DNA from: JANOSH01 sp031415695
GTDB lineage: Bacteria > Actinomycetota > Acidimicrobiia > Acidimicrobiales > Ilumatobacteraceae
Direction of reading: 5' to 3'
NCBI GenBank assembly: GCA_031415695.1
Contig: JANOSH010000052.1
Span: 62,001 to 126,000, forward strand
DNA: 64,000 nucleotides
Shown here: positions 1 to 9,767 of the stretch, in pieces
Layout: every line of letters starts with the position of its first letter
Numbering within the stretch: the stretch's first letter is position 1
Position numbers and translations under genes: made by a program
Notes under the pieces: generated by a model
Seen by the model: only the letters and a program-made list of their open reading frames with translations
The model's database searches: none
What the model was told of the DNA's origin: nothing

Positions 1-21
1 CTATCTCGGTTTGCGTCACGT

Positions 22-114
22 GTGAGCGCTACCGAACGGTCGTACGTGTTGTCTTCGGAAACGATGACGTTTCTGTTCACGGACGTTGAAGGATCGACGC
101 GGTCGTGTGGTCGT
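22..114 (+). pseudogene. 5' scrap of a class III adenylate/guanylate cyclase gene
   Basis: The frame reads a cyclase N-terminus, MTFLFTDVEGSTR, starting at the ATG at 64 (an in-frame upstream start lies at 22). This is the first beta strand and metal-binding Asp of class III nucleotide cyclases of the type fused to ATPases in actinobacteria. After the STR motif the homology stops and the frame runs into unrelated residues, so only about 15-20 codons of the cyclase survive. The break lies just before the vapC remnant on the opposite strand, whose stop codon is at 156-158. A much more complete relative lies at 4412-7617. It is a gene remnant, not a functional CDS. Confidence 0.6.
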
Positions 115-155
115 CGGTCATGGTCGGGTCGCCATTCGATCATTAAACTCCATGA

Positions 156-268
156 TTACCAGATCGTCGATATGGGAAAATCCGCGAATGCCTTGTCGGT
201 TGTCAGAAGCGGGCAACCGGCGAGTTCGGCCTGCGCTGCGAGCAATGCGGTCGAACGGAGGAAGGTGC
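156..268 (-). pseudogene. C-terminal remnant of a PIN-domain toxin (VapC-like)
   Basis: Reading the minus strand gives ALLAAQAELAGCPLLTTDK followed by AFADFPISTIW and a stop at 156-158. This matches the last 35-40 residues of PIN-domain toxins, where a 'LLAAQA...G.PLLT.D..F' stretch carries the final acidic residue of the nuclease site. The preceding 90 or so residues, with the first catalytic Asp and the middle acidic residues, are missing. The fragment begins directly at the 3' end of the antitoxin gene at 269-505, so the toxin seems to have lost its 5' part by deletion while its partner was kept. It cannot encode an active nuclease. Confidence 0.65.
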
Positions 269-505
269 TCACAGATCAGTCTCGAACGATGCCAACGTAT
301 CGTCGTCAAGTGGATCGAGTACGGCGTCGCCCGAGCCGAGCAGCTGTGGCAGGAAACCAAGTTCTCGTCGGCTGAGCGCGCTGATCGGGACGAGGCGGGC
401 ATAGGGCTTGCCGGCCTTGGCCAGGATAATTTCCTCGCCGCCCCGAACGTCGTCTAGCAACCGGGACAGCTGGGTCTTGGCCTCGTGTACGTTCACGGTT
501 CGCAT
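269..505 (-). CDS. Phd/YefM-family antitoxin, orphaned
   Basis: The gene encodes 78 aa starting MRTVNVHEAKTQLSRLL, the standard N-terminus of Phd/YefM antitoxins, which form a DNA-binding dimer that represses the operon; a toxin-binding C-terminal tail follows. I chose the ATG at 503-505 because homology starts exactly there; the open frame extends upstream to 730 but overlaps the divergent hydroxylase gene without resemblance to anything. The tail (GSGDAVLDPLDDDTLASFETDL) has the acidic look of a neutralising segment for a PIN toxin. Only a short C-terminal toxin remnant follows it, so the antitoxin is probably orphaned: it may still act as a repressor or neutralise toxins from elsewhere. 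Family call is firm; present function is inferred. Confidence 0.8.
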   Translation of the reverse strand: MRTVNVHEAKTQLSRLLDDVRGGEEIILAKAGKPYARLVPISALSRRELGFLPQLLGSGDAVLDPLDDDTLASFETDL

Positions 506-623
506 AGAGCTTAGCTTAGCCTGCAGACTTAGTTTGCTGTTTGTCGTCGTTTTCGGAGTTTGTCCTGACAAATGGTTAGCCTTTGCGAAGTACGAGGCCG
601 ACCAGACTGAGGACACGACCCCG

Positions 624-1634
624 ATGGATGATTCGGCATTCGGTACGCGCAACAAACGCGGAGACTGGGCCCCGAACCGCCGCGTTACGTATGGGCCGGT
701 ATTCACCTGGCCCCCCAAGCCGCTCGGCATCCTGAGATGGTTGTTCGGCTATCCCGGATACATCTGGCCATGGAATCTTTTGTACGCAGGGCTGGCTGTA
801 CTGGCGTTCTTTGTTGCGACGCCGTCCTCGGCCACGATGCGAACGTTCTCCCCCGGTTGGATCGCGGTGGTGCTGTTGCGTAACTTTGTGCTGATCTTCG
901 CGTGGTACGGGGTGTTCCATCTGCGTTTGTACCGCCAGCGCGCGCAAGGCAATCGATTCAAGTACAACGGCCGGTGGCCAGCAGGTGAGAGCAAGTTTTT
1001 CACGTTTAATAGCCAACTCAAGGACAACATGTTCTGGACCCTGGCCAGCGGTTTGCCGATCTGGACGGCATATGAGGTCATAACGCTGTGGATGTTCGCC
1101 AATGGCCACTTGGGTTGGTTGACGTGGCGTAGCAATCCGGTGTGGTTTGTCGTGCTGATGCTGCTCGTTCCGTTGATTCGTGAGTTCCACTTCCATTGGA
1201 TCCATCGGCTGATCCATTGGCCGCCGCTGTATAAGGCGGCGCACAGCCTGCACCATCGCAATACGAACCCCGGGCCGTGGTCAGGGCTGTCGATGCACCC
1301 GGTGGAGCACCTGCTCTATTTTTCGGGCGTACTGGTGCATTGGGTGTTGGCGTCACATCCGATCCACGCCATGTTCCACCTGTTCCACGCCGGGCTCTCG
1401 CCCGTTCCGGGTCACACGGGTTTCGACAAGATCGAGGTCGGCGACCATTGGGCGGTCGATACGAATTGCCAGGCGCACTACCTACATCACAAGTACTTCG
1501 AGGTGAACTATTCCGATGGCGCCATTCCGCTCGACAAATGGTTCGGCTCGTTTCATGACGGTTCACCTGAGGCCGACGAGGTCATGCAGGCCCGCTTGCA
1601 GCGCCGCAACGTCAAGCACAACCGCGTGTCATGA
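624..1634 (+). CDS. Sterol desaturase / fatty acid hydroxylase superfamily membrane protein
   Basis: The product is 336 aa with hydrophobic segments at about 51-70, 80-98 and 150-190. It carries the histidine clusters of the diiron fatty-acid-hydroxylase superfamily: HFHWIH at 189-194, HSLHH at 207-211 and HYLHH at 285-289, which together should hold a di-iron centre that inserts oxygen into or desaturates a lipid or sterol-like substrate at the membrane. I start at the ATG at 624 (MDDSAFG); the frame is open back to 408 but the extra residues look non-coding and overlap the antitoxin gene. It stands alone, with a phytanoyl-CoA dioxygenase-like gene convergent downstream. The substrate cannot be told from sequence. 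Confidence 0.85.
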   Translation: MDDSAFGTRNKRGDWAPNRRVTYGPVFTWPPKPLGILRWLFGYPGYIWPWNLLYAGLAVLAFFVATPSSATMRTFSPGWIAVVLLRNFVLIFAWYGVFHLRLYRQRAQGNRFKYNGRWPAGESKFFTFNSQLKDNMFWTLASGLPIWTAYEVITLWMFANGHLGWLTWRSNPVWFVVLMLLVPLIREFHFHWIHRLIHWPPLYKAAHSLHHRNTNPGPWSGLSMHPVEHLLYFSGVLVHWVLASHPIHAMFHLFHAGLSPVPGHTGFDKIEVGDHWAVDTNCQAHYLHHKYFEVNYSDGAIPLDKWFGSFHDGSPEADEVMQARLQRRNVKHNRVS

Positions 1635-1723
1635 GGTATAGGCGATTCAGCCGCCCTGATTCGCAGACAGATCGTCGATCTCGCTAGATGTCCCTAAAAT
1701 CAGACATCATTGCACAGTGCTAG

Positions 1724-1867
1724 ATGGTGCTAGATGGCCGGATCCGGCTTGCCCCGATGTACGACGTCATTGCCACCGTCGTCTATCCGCAGGTGTCGAC
1801 CACGCGCGCCATGTTCGTCAATGGGTCACTGACATCCCGGATGCCCATCCGGCCTTTCGTAAGGTGA
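1724..1867 (+). pseudogene. C-terminal remnant of a HipA-like kinase toxin
   Basis: A short open stretch reads RLAPMYDVIATVVYPQVST and then TRAMFVNG. This matches the conserved 'LAP.YDv..t..YP..st..AM.igg' region of HipA serine/threonine kinases, the toxin of HipBA persistence modules, which normally runs to about 400 residues. Only some 45 codons remain, and another frame gives a further coding-like tail (DIPDAHPAFRKVIRTR) just after, so the piece is broken internally too. A small tandem repeat (tgctagatgg twice, around 1718-1737) lies just upstream. No HipB-type antitoxin is visible. I see it as a decayed scrap filling the otherwise empty 1634-1909 gap. Confidence 0.5.
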
Positions 1868-1908
1868 TCCGGACCCGCATCCGTGCTTTGTAACCCCGAG
1901 CGTGTCGT

Positions 1909-2757
1909 TCATCTGATAGGCGGCGCAGGGCGAAGCCGCGGATACCAGCGGCTGCGCAGTGGTTCGCCTGGTTTGAGGCCTAGTTTCATGCCGGGTGTAC
2001 GTGGCGCGGTCGGCTTGGTAGGAGGTCGCTCGGCGTAGACGATGTCGGTGCCGTAGCAGCGGATGGTGATGGCCCGGCGCCGTGAACCTTCGTTGGTTGG
2101 GCCGCCACCGTGGAGCGTGCCGGGGTGGGCCAGGATGACATCGCCTGGTTTGATTGGCCACGACACGATGTTCCACTGGTCGCGGTTGGCCTCGATGTCG
2201 GGAAGCGGCGGATAGTCCTGGCCGTAGTGGGGCAGGGTCGGGTCCTCGCCGACCCGACGCGGGTTGAACCCGTCGTACATTGGCCCGCGATGCGAGCCCA
2301 CGATGTACTCGAGGCACTCCCCTTTGGTCAGTGGATCGAGGCTGATCCACATAGACGCAATCATCGAACCGGCCATCGGCCAGTACGGCAGGTCTTGGTG
2401 CCACGGCGTGCGTTTCGAGTTGCCGCCTTCTTTGATGAAAAACTCGTCGGAGTAGTACCACACGTCGTTAGGTGATCCGAACAACGTGCCAAGCATGTCG
2501 GCGATGGGGGAGTCGTACAAGAGGTACTGAAGTTCGGGCGTTACCTCGAAGTTCCGTACGGTCTCGACGAACTCACCCGGCTGGCCATCGAAGAAGCGGT
2601 GCTTGGCTTGCCCGTCGTTGGCCATAACTCGCTGCAAACCCATGTCGATCAGCGCGAGCCATTCGGGGTGAAGCGCCTGGGGAAGGAACACAACACCATC
2701 TCGGTTGTACGCCTCGACGACATCGTCGGTGATGAGCGAAACCGGATCGTCGACCAT
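1909..2757 (-). CDS. Phytanoyl-CoA dioxygenase (PhyH) family protein
   Basis: The 282-aa product has the PhyH pattern of Fe(II)/2-oxoglutarate-dependent oxygenases: an HxD pair at H120-Q-D122 (TPWHQDLPYW), a distal His at H216 (HPGTLHGGG) and an Arg about ten residues on (RRRAI) that would bind the 2-oxoglutarate carboxylate. Such enzymes hydroxylate lipid acyl chains, small metabolites or natural products. The ATG at 2757 gives a normal full-length member. It faces the hydroxylase at 624-1634 in convergent orientation, so the two are not an operon. The iron ligands are complete, so activity is expected, but the substrate is unknown. Confidence 0.85.
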   Translation of the reverse strand: MVDDPVSLITDDVVEAYNRDGVVFLPQALHPEWLALIDMGLQRVMANDGQAKHRFFDGQPGEFVETVRNFEVTPELQYLLYDSPIADMLGTLFGSPNDVWYYSDEFFIKEGGNSKRTPWHQDLPYWPMAGSMIASMWISLDPLTKGECLEYIVGSHRGPMYDGFNPRRVGEDPTLPHYGQDYPPLPDIEANRDQWNIVSWPIKPGDVILAHPGTLHGGGPTNEGSRRRAITIRCYGTDIVYAERPPTKPTAPRTPGMKLGLKPGEPLRSRWYPRLRPAPPIR

Positions 2758-2918
2758 CGCCGCACCCTAGCCCGGAGCGACGAATTCCGCCGTTCGTGCG
2801 CGCTCGGTAGCGTTGGGCGCTACCTAGCCAACAGTAAGCCGATGACACCTAGGCGAGGTGACGGCCTTGGGCGCTATGTAGACCGTCGAGTAACATTCAA
2901 AGTCGGGGGTTCGAACGG

Positions 2919-4401
2919 GTGACACAAGCGAGACTCAATAGGCTCGTGCTCGCGCATTTGCTCGTTGTCATTAGCGACTGGGCTGTGATCCTCGGGGTGC
3001 TGGTTCACGCGTTCCAATGGGGCGGTTCGTCGGCGGTTGGATTGGTGTCGCTTGCGGTGCTCTCGCCCGCCCTTGTCTGCGCACCGGTGGCTGCGAACCT
3101 GACCGCTAGGTACCGCCCGCACTCGGTTCGTGTCGGGGGATTTGCTGTCCAAACAGTTGCCTTCGCGAGCGCGGCGCTCTGCTCCGCGCTCGGTCTACCG
3201 ACGCCGGCCGTCGCTGCGTTCGTTGTCGTGGGGCTTGGTGCTATGAACACGCTGCGACCGACGGGCGCGGCACTCCTACCAATGGTCGCCCGTTCCACCG
3301 AGGGCATGATCGCTGGCAACCTGCGGATTTCGTATTGCGACAGTTCGTCGGCGCTACTCGGGTCGCTCGTTGCTGCGATTGTTGGTGGAGCCGGTGGCCC
3401 AACCGCTGTGTTCGTAGCCTGCGTTGCTTGCACCGGCATCGCTTTGGTCGTGACTGTTTGGCGCCCCTCTCCGTTGCAACGCGCTCGGCCGAGCACGAGC
3501 CCCCCGAGGCACCTCGGCGCGTTCTTCGGGTTGCCCTCGCCGAGTTGCGAGACCGGCCGTGGGCAATTGGTGTGCTCGCGGTTTCGTCGGCGCGCAATCT
3601 TGTCATTGGCGCGTTCGATGTGCTTCTCGTCATCCTTGCCCTGCGTGCCCTCGACCTGGGTGATCGTGGGCCCGGCTTGTTGTCGGCCCTCGTTGGCGGG
3701 TCGGGCTGTGCCTGTCGCTCATGGACAACCTAAGCCGAATGCTGCTCCAACGGTCCACAGAACCGCGTCGGCTCGGACCACTGTTCGCGTCGTTGGGTTT
3801 CGTCGCCGGCGTCGCCCAGCTAACGGGTGCCCTGATCGCCCAGGCCGTGCTGGCGTTGGCCGATATCCGGGTGGCGTTGGTCGGCGTCGGCCTCGTTCTC
3901 GTCATCATTGCCCTGGCGTCCGTTCGGGCATTGCGAGCAGCTGACTCCCACGCCGACATTCCTGTCGTGGAGATGGCGTTACTTGCGAACATGCCCATGT
4001 TTGCTCACCTACCGACAGGCACGCTCGAGATGGCTGCCCGGGCCGCTGAACGGGTCACGGTCGTCGCCGGTCAGGAAGTGACTCGCCAGGGTGACGAGGG
4101 CCATGTGTTCTACGCGGTTGTCGACGGTGAGTTCGACATCGTCATGAACGGAGTACACCTTCGCACAGCACCTGCAGGCGACTTCTTCGGCGAGGTTGCA
4201 CTGCTTTCTGACACGCGGCGAACTGCAACCGTGCAGGCACGCTGTCCGGGTGAACTCCTAGCGATTCACCGCGACCCGTTCCTCGTAGCCATCACCGGGC
4301 ACGAAGCGTCGCATTCGACGGCCATGGACTACATCACCGACCTCGATCTCGAGGCAAAGATGCGCCGCACCAGTCGCATCGCCAGCGAACGTTCTGACTA
4401 G
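2919..4401 (+). pseudogene. MFS transporter fused to a cyclic-nucleotide-binding domain, with two frameshifts
   Basis: Three consecutive frames make one protein. The GTG at 2919 begins an MFS half with several membrane helices (MTQARLNRLVLAHLLVV...). Near 3490-3510 the homology shifts frame into ALAELRDRPWAIGVLAVSSA, and near 3690-3715 it shifts again into VGLCLSLMDNLSRMLLQ. The last part is an intact CNMP-binding domain of about 120 aa (GQEVTRQGDEGHVFYAVVDG, then GDFFGEVALLSDTRRTATV with the phosphate-binding cassette). Both shifts equal loss of one base, at or near G or C runs, so sequencing error and real decay are both possible. A transporter gated or tethered by a cyclic nucleotide is inferred. 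The cyclase-ATPase gene begins 10 bp after its stop codon. Confidence 0.75.
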
Positions 4402-4411
4402 TGTCTCGGGC

Positions 4412-7400
4412 GTGAGTTCGGCGGTGAGCACCGGAGCGATTCTGTTCACCGACATGGTCGATTCCACTGCGTTGAGGTCACGACTCGGCGACGACCAGGC
4501 CGACCTGCTGCGCCGCCAACACGACGATCTCTTGACAGCGGTGATTACTGAGCATCGTGGTGCCGTGTTACGCTGGACCGGCGATGGGGTGAAGGCCGGG
4601 TTCCCGACTTCGTCGGACGCCGTCGCCGCAGCCGTTGGGATCCAGCGAGCGGTAGCTGACTACTGCACGACTGACCGAGCCGTCGCCGTTTTCCAAGTAC
4701 GCATTGGCCTGTCGGTGGGCGAAGTGACCATCGATGAGGGCGGCGATCATCGTGGCGTGGCAGTGATCGAGGCGGCGAGACTTGAAGCCCTTGCTCATCC
4801 CGGCGAAATCCTGGCCACCGATATTGTCCGCATGCTGGGCTCACGCCGTTCGAACGTGACGTTCGAAGAAATCGGTGAACGCACCCTCAAGGGACTGGAC
4901 CTTCCGATTTTCGTGTACCGCATCGTCGACTCGGCCGGCGGTTTGGCTCCTCCTCTGCCTCGGATGCTCGTCCACGATCAGCGGTTGCCGCTCGTTGGGC
5001 GCGCACGGCCAGTCGATGAGTTCGGCGCGCTGTGGGACAAGGCCAGGACTGGTACCGCGTCGTTGATGTTGGTACGCGGTCAAGCTGGGAACGGCAAGAC
5101 CCGATTCGTGTCGCACTGTGCAGCACTTGCCCATGCGAACGGGGCACTGGTCCTCGCCGGGGCTTGCAGCGATCTCGGTGTGCCCTACGAGCCGTTCGCT
5201 CTTGCCCTCCAAGCCGTCGCCGGACTAGACAAAACCTTGCGGCGGCGGTTGGGTCTGACTCTGGTCCAATGGCTCGGCTATTCCCGGGAAGCGAATCTAG
5301 TTTCAGCGAATCGCAGCCGGTCACAGCCCGGCTTGAACTCTTCGATGCCGTTGGAGCCCTGGTCCGCCGGCTCGCCCGGTCTCATCCCCTTGTGCTCGTC
5401 CTCGACGATCTCCACTGGGCCACAGAGTCGACCATACTGCTGCTGCGTCATCTGATTAGCGGAGCCGACGACAACCAACGTTTGTTGATTGTGGCCACCT
5501 GCCGGGAAGCCGACCTCGACGCAACGCACCCCGTGAGGGCGCTCGCCAGAGAGGTACGGACGTCGGTTGTTGACCTCGCCACCTTGAGCGAGGCCGACGT
5601 TGCCGAGATGGTGACGGCGATGGTGCCGCAAGCACCGATTACCCGGGTCGCAGCCATCGCCCAAATGGTTAGCGGCGAGAGTGCCGGAAATCCGTTTTTC
5701 GCCAGTGAACTCATCTACCACCTTGCGACCACTGGCCAGCTCGATCAGGCAATTGATGGGTCGACTTCCGGCCAGATCCCGATTCCCGATTCTGTTCACA
5801 ACGTCGTTGTTCAGCGGCTGTCCTCGTTGCCGCCTGGGACTAGCGAAGTGCTCACCCTGGCGGCCGTCATTGGCGCGACGTTTCATCTCGGGCTGCTTGC
5901 CGTTGTCGTCGAGAGACAACCCGACGAACTCCTCGATCTACTCGATGAAGTCATCCGTGTCGGAATCGTCACCGAACTTGGTGTCGACCAGTTCGGCTTC
6001 GTCCACGCCATCGTGCGGTCGACGCTGCTCGACGACCTAAAGGCGACGCGGCGAGCTCGAGCGCACCGCCGGGTGGCCGAGGCTCTCGAGATTCGCGGCG
6101 CCGAGCAGTTCGATGAACTTGCGCGGCACTGGCAACTCGCCGGTGAGGAATCACGGTCGACCAGGTACCTGGCTAGGGCCGCCCGACGAGACATGGTGGC
6201 GTTGGCCTTCGAGTCGGCCAAGACGCTGTACTTGCAAGTGATCGACCTTCTCAAGCGCGACCCTCACGCCGATGTGGTCGATCGTGCCGAAGCGTGGCTC
6301 GGGTTGGCTGCGGCGTCGCGCGCCCTTGGGGATCCGACATTCACCCAGGCAGTTGTTCGCGCCGGGCGACTGGCCCGTACGGCACGAAGTGCTCAGTTGA
6401 TGGGTGAGGCGGCAACCTTGAGTACGTGGCTTGGTGCATCGTTTTTCGCAGCGGAACTGCCCGACGTGGAATTGATAGAGCTCTGCGAAGACGCGCTCAG
6501 CCTTTTGCCCGCATCCGACCCGATGCGAGTCCGAATCTTGGCAACCCTTGCATCGCACTTATCGTTCACCTCTGAACGCGAGCCGCGGGTGAAACTGATC
6601 GAGGAAGCCACTGGCCTCGCCGCTCAGCACAGCGACCCGATGCTGACTGCCACCGTTCTGCACGCCGAGTTCGCCTGTTTGTGGGAACCGGCGACATTGG
6701 ACCGGCGCGAACAGATTGCCCGCGAACTCGGCCGAATCGCCCGCGCTACCGGTGACTCCCAGATCGAGTTTCTTAGCGGCTTCTTCACGGCCTATTGCCT
6801 GGCGGAACGTGGTGATCTCCCCACAAGCCGCGCTCGACTAGTCGACCTTCGCCTGGTCGTTGACGCAACCAGGAACCAGTACTACGAGTTCTTGACAGAG
6901 CGTCTTGTCGTCTCTATCGATATTGCTTGCGGCAAGCCCAATGCTCAACAACTCGTAGACGAGTTCCAGCGGCGGTTCGGCGCCACCCAGTCTGATGCTG
7001 AAGGCACTTGGCTCATCCAAACCGGCTATCTCGCCTACCAAGTAGGAACACTCGGGCAGATGGTCCACGCCGTCGAGGCCATGGCTACTGGAGCACAGTC
7101 AAAGATGTGGGCTGGTGCGCTCGCCCTAGCCCAACTGTGGAATGGCGACGAGGTCCAGGCCGCAGCAACCCTCGGTGACAACGCCGAACTGCCCAAGAAC
7201 TATTTTTGGTTGCCCGTTACGCAGGCGCGAGCCGAGGCCGCTGCCGGGCTTGGTCGAGCCGACCTGTGCCGCCCGATTTTCGACGAGCTGCTGCCCTTTC
7301 GCGGGCGCTGTGGCGTTACCGGTGCAGGGTCGATGTGCTTTGGGCTTGTGTCTCGCACGCTCGGCATGCTTGCCCTGGCGCTTAACGAGACGACGAGCGC

Positions 7401-7617
7401 AATCGAGTTTCTGACCGAAGCTGTGGAGCATGCCGATCGCGTGAATTCGGGGTTCGACCAGGTAGGCAGCCGTCACCTCCTGGCCGTTGCCCTCATTGCG
7501 GTTGGCGAAGCCGATCGAGCAGCGCCCTTGCTCGACAAGGCCTTGAGAATGGCTACCGACCGCGCCTTCGCTCGGGAGATTGTTTCGATCCGCGCGCTCA
7601 ACATCAATCTCGGGTGA
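4412..7617 (+). pseudogene. Class III cyclase-AAA ATPase-TPR regulator, with one frameshift
   Basis: A GTG at 4412 opens a cyclase domain (AILFTDMVDSTALRSRLG, RWTGDGVKAGF, QVRIGLSVGEV), followed by a P-loop ATPase with Walker A GQAGNGKTRF and a Walker B-like LVLVLDDLHWA, then about 500 residues of helical TPR-like repeats ending at 7617. The cyclase has catalytic-looking acidic residues. Near 5270-5280 the frame shifts by one missing base at 'caatggctcgg'; restoring a G gives continuous QWARLFPGSES. The intact protein would be about 1,068 aa. No C-terminal LuxR-type HTH is visible, unlike many relatives. With the upstream cNMP-binding transporter it suggests a local cyclic-nucleotide circuit. 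Marked pseudogene because of the frameshift; it may be a sequencing artefact. Confidence 0.75.
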
Positions 7618-7756
7618 TCTACCGACGAGGTGCAGACGGTGCCCTGAACACATTTTCGCCCGAGTGTAGTAACGCAAATCGACTCTGTGGTCGGACGAGA
7701 ACGTGTTCACTGGGGGAGTCGGGGAGTCCACGATGATGTGTGGCGCCACTGTTGCG

Positions 7757-8938
7757 TTACAGGAGAGGCGGTAGGTGGCTGGACAGTTTGGCTTCGAGGT
7801 AGGGCTCGATGTGCCATTGGTCGCGCAGCGACACGTACTGATCGACTTGATCGGGCGATGGCTTGCGACCCGTGCGGTGCGCCCGGATCATCAGGTTCTT
7901 AGCGGTATGTTCGAGCGAGATGAACTCGATCACCTCGGACTGGTAGCCGACGAGTCCGAGCAGGTCGCACCGCAAGCTGTCGGTGAGCACGTCGCCGAGG
8001 CGCTCCTTCAGCAATCCTTTTCGCAGCATCGAGGAATAGTCCGCTGGCGCGGCCGACGCCTTGAGCTGACGTTGCACGTCATGATGGCAGCACGGTGATA
8101 CGAGTACGAGCGACGAACACCAGCCAACGGCTCTGCTCAACACATCGTCGGTGGCGGTGTCGCATGCGTGGAGTGCGATGACGACATGGGGCGAGTTGTC
8201 GAGCGGTGCATCGCTAATGTCGCCCTGGCGAAACGTCAGGCCGGTCCAGCCGAGATGGGCGGCGCGCTCAGAGGCTCGTTCCATGAGCGGTCCGTTGCGA
8301 TCGATGCCGACGACCTCGCACGCAAGGCCGAGCGTGACGTGCAAATGGTGGTAAACGGCGAACGTGAGGTACGCATTGCCGCATCCGAAATCGACAACAC
8401 GGACCGGAGACTGGCGCAGCATCTCGTCGATACCGGTAGCACCGACAAGCGAGCGCAGGAACTCGTTTATCTGGCGATACTTGCGCTGGCCCGTTGGCTT
8501 GACGGATCCGCCTGACGCCAGCCCGAGCATGTCTAGGAACGGCGCATCCTCGGCTACCAATCGAGCCTTGTGCCGATCGTGCGCCGTCGAAACGGGCGCG
8601 CTGGACGCAACGGCGACGGGCGTAGTCGTTGCGAGGAGCGCCCCCTTCTTTGTCATGCGTGCGTCGATCACGGCATCGACCGTGTGGATCGTGAGGTGAC
8701 GGAACGCCAGTCGGCAGGTGTCGTCGACGAGGGCATCGTTACGTTCGACGGTTTTGGTGTCGGCTTGGCGTTCATCGAGCCGTACGATCTGCAACGCTGG
8801 CCCACGCTGCAACTCGACTACTCGAATCGTGACCTTCTTCCACTGACAACCCGCTACTGGGCCCGACAGCACAGCCTTCACGAAGTCGGCCCGGGCCAGG
8901 TGCTCGGTGAGGAGTTCGTATGTCGACTGGTGTGTCAT
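7757..8938 (-). CDS. SAM-dependent methyltransferase (Methyltransf_32-like)
   Basis: The 393-aa product has a Rossmann SAM-binding motif (VVDFGCGNAYLTFAVYHHL), an acidic motif II (CEVVGIDRNGPLMERA) and a PCCHHDVQ motif that I associate with the Methyltransf_32 / METTL25-like group, often called RNA or protein methyltransferases. The N-terminal 150 residues form a separate domain (LTEHLARADFVKAVLSGP...WKKVTIRVVELQ) that could be a substrate-binding part. I start at the ATG at 8936-8938, which overlaps the stop of the upstream HAD gene by 4 bp (ATGA), a sign of translational coupling; the frame continues upstream to 9070 without homology. Substrate unknown. Confidence 0.8.
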   Translation of the reverse strand: MTHQSTYELLTEHLARADFVKAVLSGPVAGCQWKKVTIRVVELQRGPALQIVRLDERQADTKTVERNDALVDDTCRLAFRHLTIHTVDAVIDARMTKKGALLATTTPVAVASSAPVSTAHDRHKARLVAEDAPFLDMLGLASGGSVKPTGQRKYRQINEFLRSLVGATGIDEMLRQSPVRVVDFGCGNAYLTFAVYHHLHVTLGLACEVVGIDRNGPLMERASERAAHLGWTGLTFRQGDISDAPLDNSPHVVIALHACDTATDDVLSRAVGWCSSLVLVSPCCHHDVQRQLKASAAPADYSSMLRKGLLKERLGDVLTDSLRCDLLGLVGYQSEVIEFISLEHTAKNLMIRAHRTGRKPSPDQVDQYVSLRDQWHIEPYLEAKLSSHLPPLL

Positions 8939-9747
8939 GGACGTGTGCCCCGTAGCAGTGCTTCGATGGTGACCGCAACGCCATCGGCATCGTGGTGGTC
9001 GGTAATTTCGTGGGCCGCCGCAAGCGCTTCGACGGTAGCGTTGGCGACTGCGACGGCGCGTCCGGCCCAAGCAAACATGGCGAGGTCGTTGTTGTTGTCG
9101 CCGAACACCATCGACTCGGCCGGGTCGATACCGAGGCGATTTGTTAGCTGTGCAAGGCCGTACGCTTTGTTCACCCCTTCGGCCGTGATCTCGACGAACG
9201 GCGCGCCGGAACTGGCGACTTCAAGCTCGGAAGGCACAAGGGCGCGCACGTGGTCGATGAGCTCCGAGCCGGTCAGATGGCCGTGCGACACCAGGATCTT
9301 CACAACCCCGTTAGAAGGCGGACGACGTTCCGTCGGCGCGTCAGCGAGACCATCGGCGTACGGATGGCGGGCCTGAAACACTTGGTCGGCACCGAACCCG
9401 TCTCCGGCTTCCCAGCCGAGCCCGATGTCCTCGAATCGGTCCCACACGTCAGCGAGGTCGGCGAGGTGATCTTCGGTAATCAGGTTTTGAGCCACGACGG
9501 TCTGCTCATGCAGGTCGAACACCGTGGCCCCATTCGAACAAACCGCCCATCGGATAGCCGGCAGGGCCGGTGCGAGGCGAGGTGCAGCGGTCAGGTGGCT
9601 GCGACCCGTCGCCGCCACGAACACAATGCCGGCTGAGGTCGCAGCGTGAATGGCCGCAATGGTCCTTGATGACAGGTGCCCGGTGGCGTCGAGCAGGGTT
9701 CCATCTAGGTCGCTTGCTATCAATCGAACTGGCAGTGCTTTGTTCAC
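8935..9747 (-). CDS. Cof-type HAD-family phosphatase
   Basis: The 270-aa protein opens with the HAD nucleophile motif IASDLDGTLLD, has the Thr motif (FVAATGRSHLT) and the C-terminal motif III/IV (KAYGLAQLTNRLGI ... MVFGDNNNDLAMFAWAGRAV). It has the large C2B cap of Cof-type sugar-phosphate or flavin-phosphate phosphatases. It is first in a two-gene unit with the methyltransferase (4-bp overlap), and its start lies only 20 bp from the divergent saccharopine dehydrogenase gene, so both promoters must be squeezed into or overlap those genes. Specificity of Cof phosphatases is broad, and no natural substrate can be named. Confidence 0.9.
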   Translation of the reverse strand: MNKALPVRLIASDLDGTLLDATGHLSSRTIAAIHAATSAGIVFVAATGRSHLTAAPRLAPALPAIRWAVCSNGATVFDLHEQTVVAQNLITEDHLADLADVWDRFEDIGLGWEAGDGFGADQVFQARHPYADGLADAPTERRPPSNGVVKILVSHGHLTGSELIDHVRALVPSELEVASSGAPFVEITAEGVNKAYGLAQLTNRLGIDPAESMVFGDNNNDLAMFAWAGRAVAVANATVEALAAAHEITDHHDADGVAVTIEALLRGTRP

Positions 9748-9767
9748 GCCTCAGTTGCTAGCAGAAT

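Noticed and set aside
576..1256. Long minus-strand open frames opposite the hydroxylase gene
   Set aside because: They have arginine/histidine-rich composition of antisense high-GC DNA and no motif; the histidine-cluster protein on the plus strand is clearly the coding one.
2900..2925. GGGGGTTCGAACGGG sequence looking like a tRNA T-arm
   Set aside because: The flanking bases do not pair as a T stem (G opposite G) and no acceptor, D or anticodon arms can be drawn around it.
3490..3720. Programmed ribosomal frameshifting in the MFS-CNMP gene
   Set aside because: Two shifts in one gene and a third in the next, all single-base losses, with no slippery heptamer plus stem; error or decay explains them more simply.
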